A DNA stretch of 64,000 bases from positions 75,704,702 to 75,768,701 of the forward strand of contig NC_065881.2 of the NCBI RefSeq assembly GCF_932274485.2. Reading direction: 5' to 3'. The notes under the pieces were generated by a model. It was not told where the DNA came from. It did not search any database and saw only the letters and a program-made list of their open reading frames with translations. The position numbers were made by a program, and so were the translations under genes. Shown piece after piece: positions 62,642 through 64,000 of this stretch (position 1 is the first letter of the stretch; every line of letters begins with the position of its first letter). Origin of the DNA: Patella vulgata (lineage: Eukaryota; Mollusca; Gastropoda; Patellidae).

Positions 62642-63693
62642 TTAATTTAGAGGTGGTAACTTTTTATTTTTGCCTGTGTATGGACGTTTTGTTTGTTTAA
62701 TTGATGGTGGTTTCGGTTTATAAAAACGTGTTAAAGTTGAGACAGAATTTAATAAATTGGTAAGCGGGGTAGTGTTGACTTTCTTAAGAACTTTGAGATT
62801 TTCTTGAAGCTTGTTTTTATCTGTTGATGTTACTGATTTTATCTTTGGAAGTGAGGACCCCTTATCTCCCGTAAATATTGCATGATATGTTGGTGGAAGA
62901 TGCTTCGGTAGCAGAGTTTGATTCTTCGATATTTTCATGGAAGTGTCTTTAGCTTTCATAGCACTGGCTCTAGTAGGTCTAGGCATCGTCACCTTTTTGG
63001 GAAAACTTGGCATTGGTTCTGACCGGTACGTGGTACCTTCCGAGCAGGAAATCATTGGTTTCAGTTTTTTGTTTTTAAATTGTTGGCTGCATTGGGTTGG
63101 GAAGTTTGGAACTGCTCCTAAAGGAGGCAACTTGACATATTTTTCTAAGCTATCTTCGTAGCAGAAAGCTTCTTTCACAGTGGAAGCATCTTTAATGGTG
63201 TATTTCCCAATGAAAGATGAATCCAGTGGGACAGGGCTGCAATCATCCATCTTTTTGATTTCCTCGACATGATTATCAGTATGACCTGTAATATCTTCCC
63301 TGGAACTTGAAATTACAGTTTCTTGTCGACCTTCATTCTTTGCTTTTCCACTCTCGTTTAAGCTTTTAGTAGAAATCTGTATACCCTTGAATATTGTGGG
63401 ATCTTCTCTCTCAGTGGTCAACTCTTTCAAAAGAAGTGAAGAAGAATCGGCGCTACTGGGTGGAGAAATACATTGAAAATGATCTACTGCGTTGGACATG
63501 GTGTTGTTTGATAGCAGTGGACTTCTCATTGAGTCTGAGATCTTCATGGGTTTACATGTTGTATATTCATCTATACTGTTGTATGTGTCCAATAGTTCTT
63601 TCTGGTCGATTTCTGTTTTGCGACTGACCACAATCTTTTCATTTGTATCCATTCCTACTAAGCTCTTCGTAATTTTACAAGTACTGTATCCAT
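62642..63693 (-). CDS. Uncharacterised basic, low-complexity protein, probable 3' exon
   Basis: About 350 codons are open in AT-rich DNA, ending LPPLN and TAA at 62642. The first ATG in frame is at 63652; sequence above 63693 belongs to a hAT element, so the true 5' end or upstream exon is unknown. The protein looks disordered, with Ser, Lys and Pro richness, no transmembrane segment and no recognised domain. Short motifs repeat in theme: VKLPPLGAVPNFPT, SSLPKIKSV, KKLPPLN. This may be the last exon of a cytoplasmic or nuclear scaffold-type protein, but no function can be assigned. Confidence 0.6.
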
Positions 63694-64000
63694 TAGGGCT
63701 GCAACGATACACCAGGCCACGATACGATGCGCATCACGATTCATACCCCACGATACGATTAATATCACGATGCAGTTTTCTCGGTCCTCTGAACGAATTC
63801 CATTCTTGTCATAATTTACGGGAAATCCAAAAAACTCCCATACTTGTGACTTATACTTGGCAGAGGAATTTTCAATTTCTACATTATTTTTGTCGCCCGT
63901 ACGACCTGAATTTGTTGACGAATGCATCATTATTAAAAATATTCTGTTGCTGAATCAATTCAATGGCTGGCTCGTATTGCTACAACAATATCAGCCAATG
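63694..64000 (-). mobile_element. hAT element (BED-finger type), internally deleted, running off the window
   Basis: The end at 63694 reads TAGGGCTGCAACGATACA and is followed by CACGATACGAT-type words, typical of hAT termini. At 63930-63775 the minus strand encodes the start of a hAT/ZBED transposase: KYKSQVWEFFGFPVNYDKN, the beginning of a BED zinc finger. That fragment runs straight into terminal-repeat sequence, so the catalytic domain is deleted. The other end lies beyond 64000. Confidence 0.75.

Overview
The window is animal nuclear DNA, most likely from a mollusc or another lophotrochozoan. It is AT-rich and its genes are widely spaced with GT-AG introns. It is packed with tRNA-derived SINEs, small inverted-repeat DNA transposons, minisatellites, a Tc1/mariner copy, hAT remnants and dead LINE pieces. 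The taxon is inferred from the style of genes and repeats; no marker gene names a species.

Layout. 1-6 kb: an uninterrupted cytochrome P450 gene (minus strand). 6-14 kb: a repeat-rich stretch of fold-back elements, SINEs, a hAT-type MITE with a target-site duplication and a 52-bp minisatellite. 14.4-17.1 kb: a large ankyrin-repeat/SOCS-box gene (plus strand) in two reading frames, with a very acidic tail. 17.8-22.4 kb: two inverted-repeat elements around a dead LINE end. 24.6-29.3 kb: a four-exon gene (minus strand) for a secreted protein with three GCRA-motif (DUF3011-like) domains. 30.7-42.5 kb: a cluster of three more ankyrin/SOCS-box genes and one pseudogene. Two of these genes are near-identical two-exon copies about 10 kb apart. 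43.4-47.5 kb: inserted repeats. 48.0-61.1 kb: a very young 5.8-kb tandem duplication, each unit carrying a complete eight-exon gene for a type I membrane protein with EB-like cysteine modules; a Tc1-like transposon has landed just after the stop codon of the second copy. 61.1-64.0 kb: repeats, an unrecognised 350-residue open frame and part of a hAT transposon.

How the genes relate. The four SOCS-box genes are expected to act as substrate adaptors of elongin B/C-cullin 5 ubiquitin ligases. The GCRA protein and the two EB-module receptors look like secreted and surface recognition proteins. Both kinds sit in locally duplicated clusters, a pattern often seen in invertebrate recognition or immune families, but nothing here proves that role. 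The empty transposon site in receptor copy 1, nested SINEs with clear target duplications, and a SINE lying inside one ASB-like intron give a relative history for much of the window.
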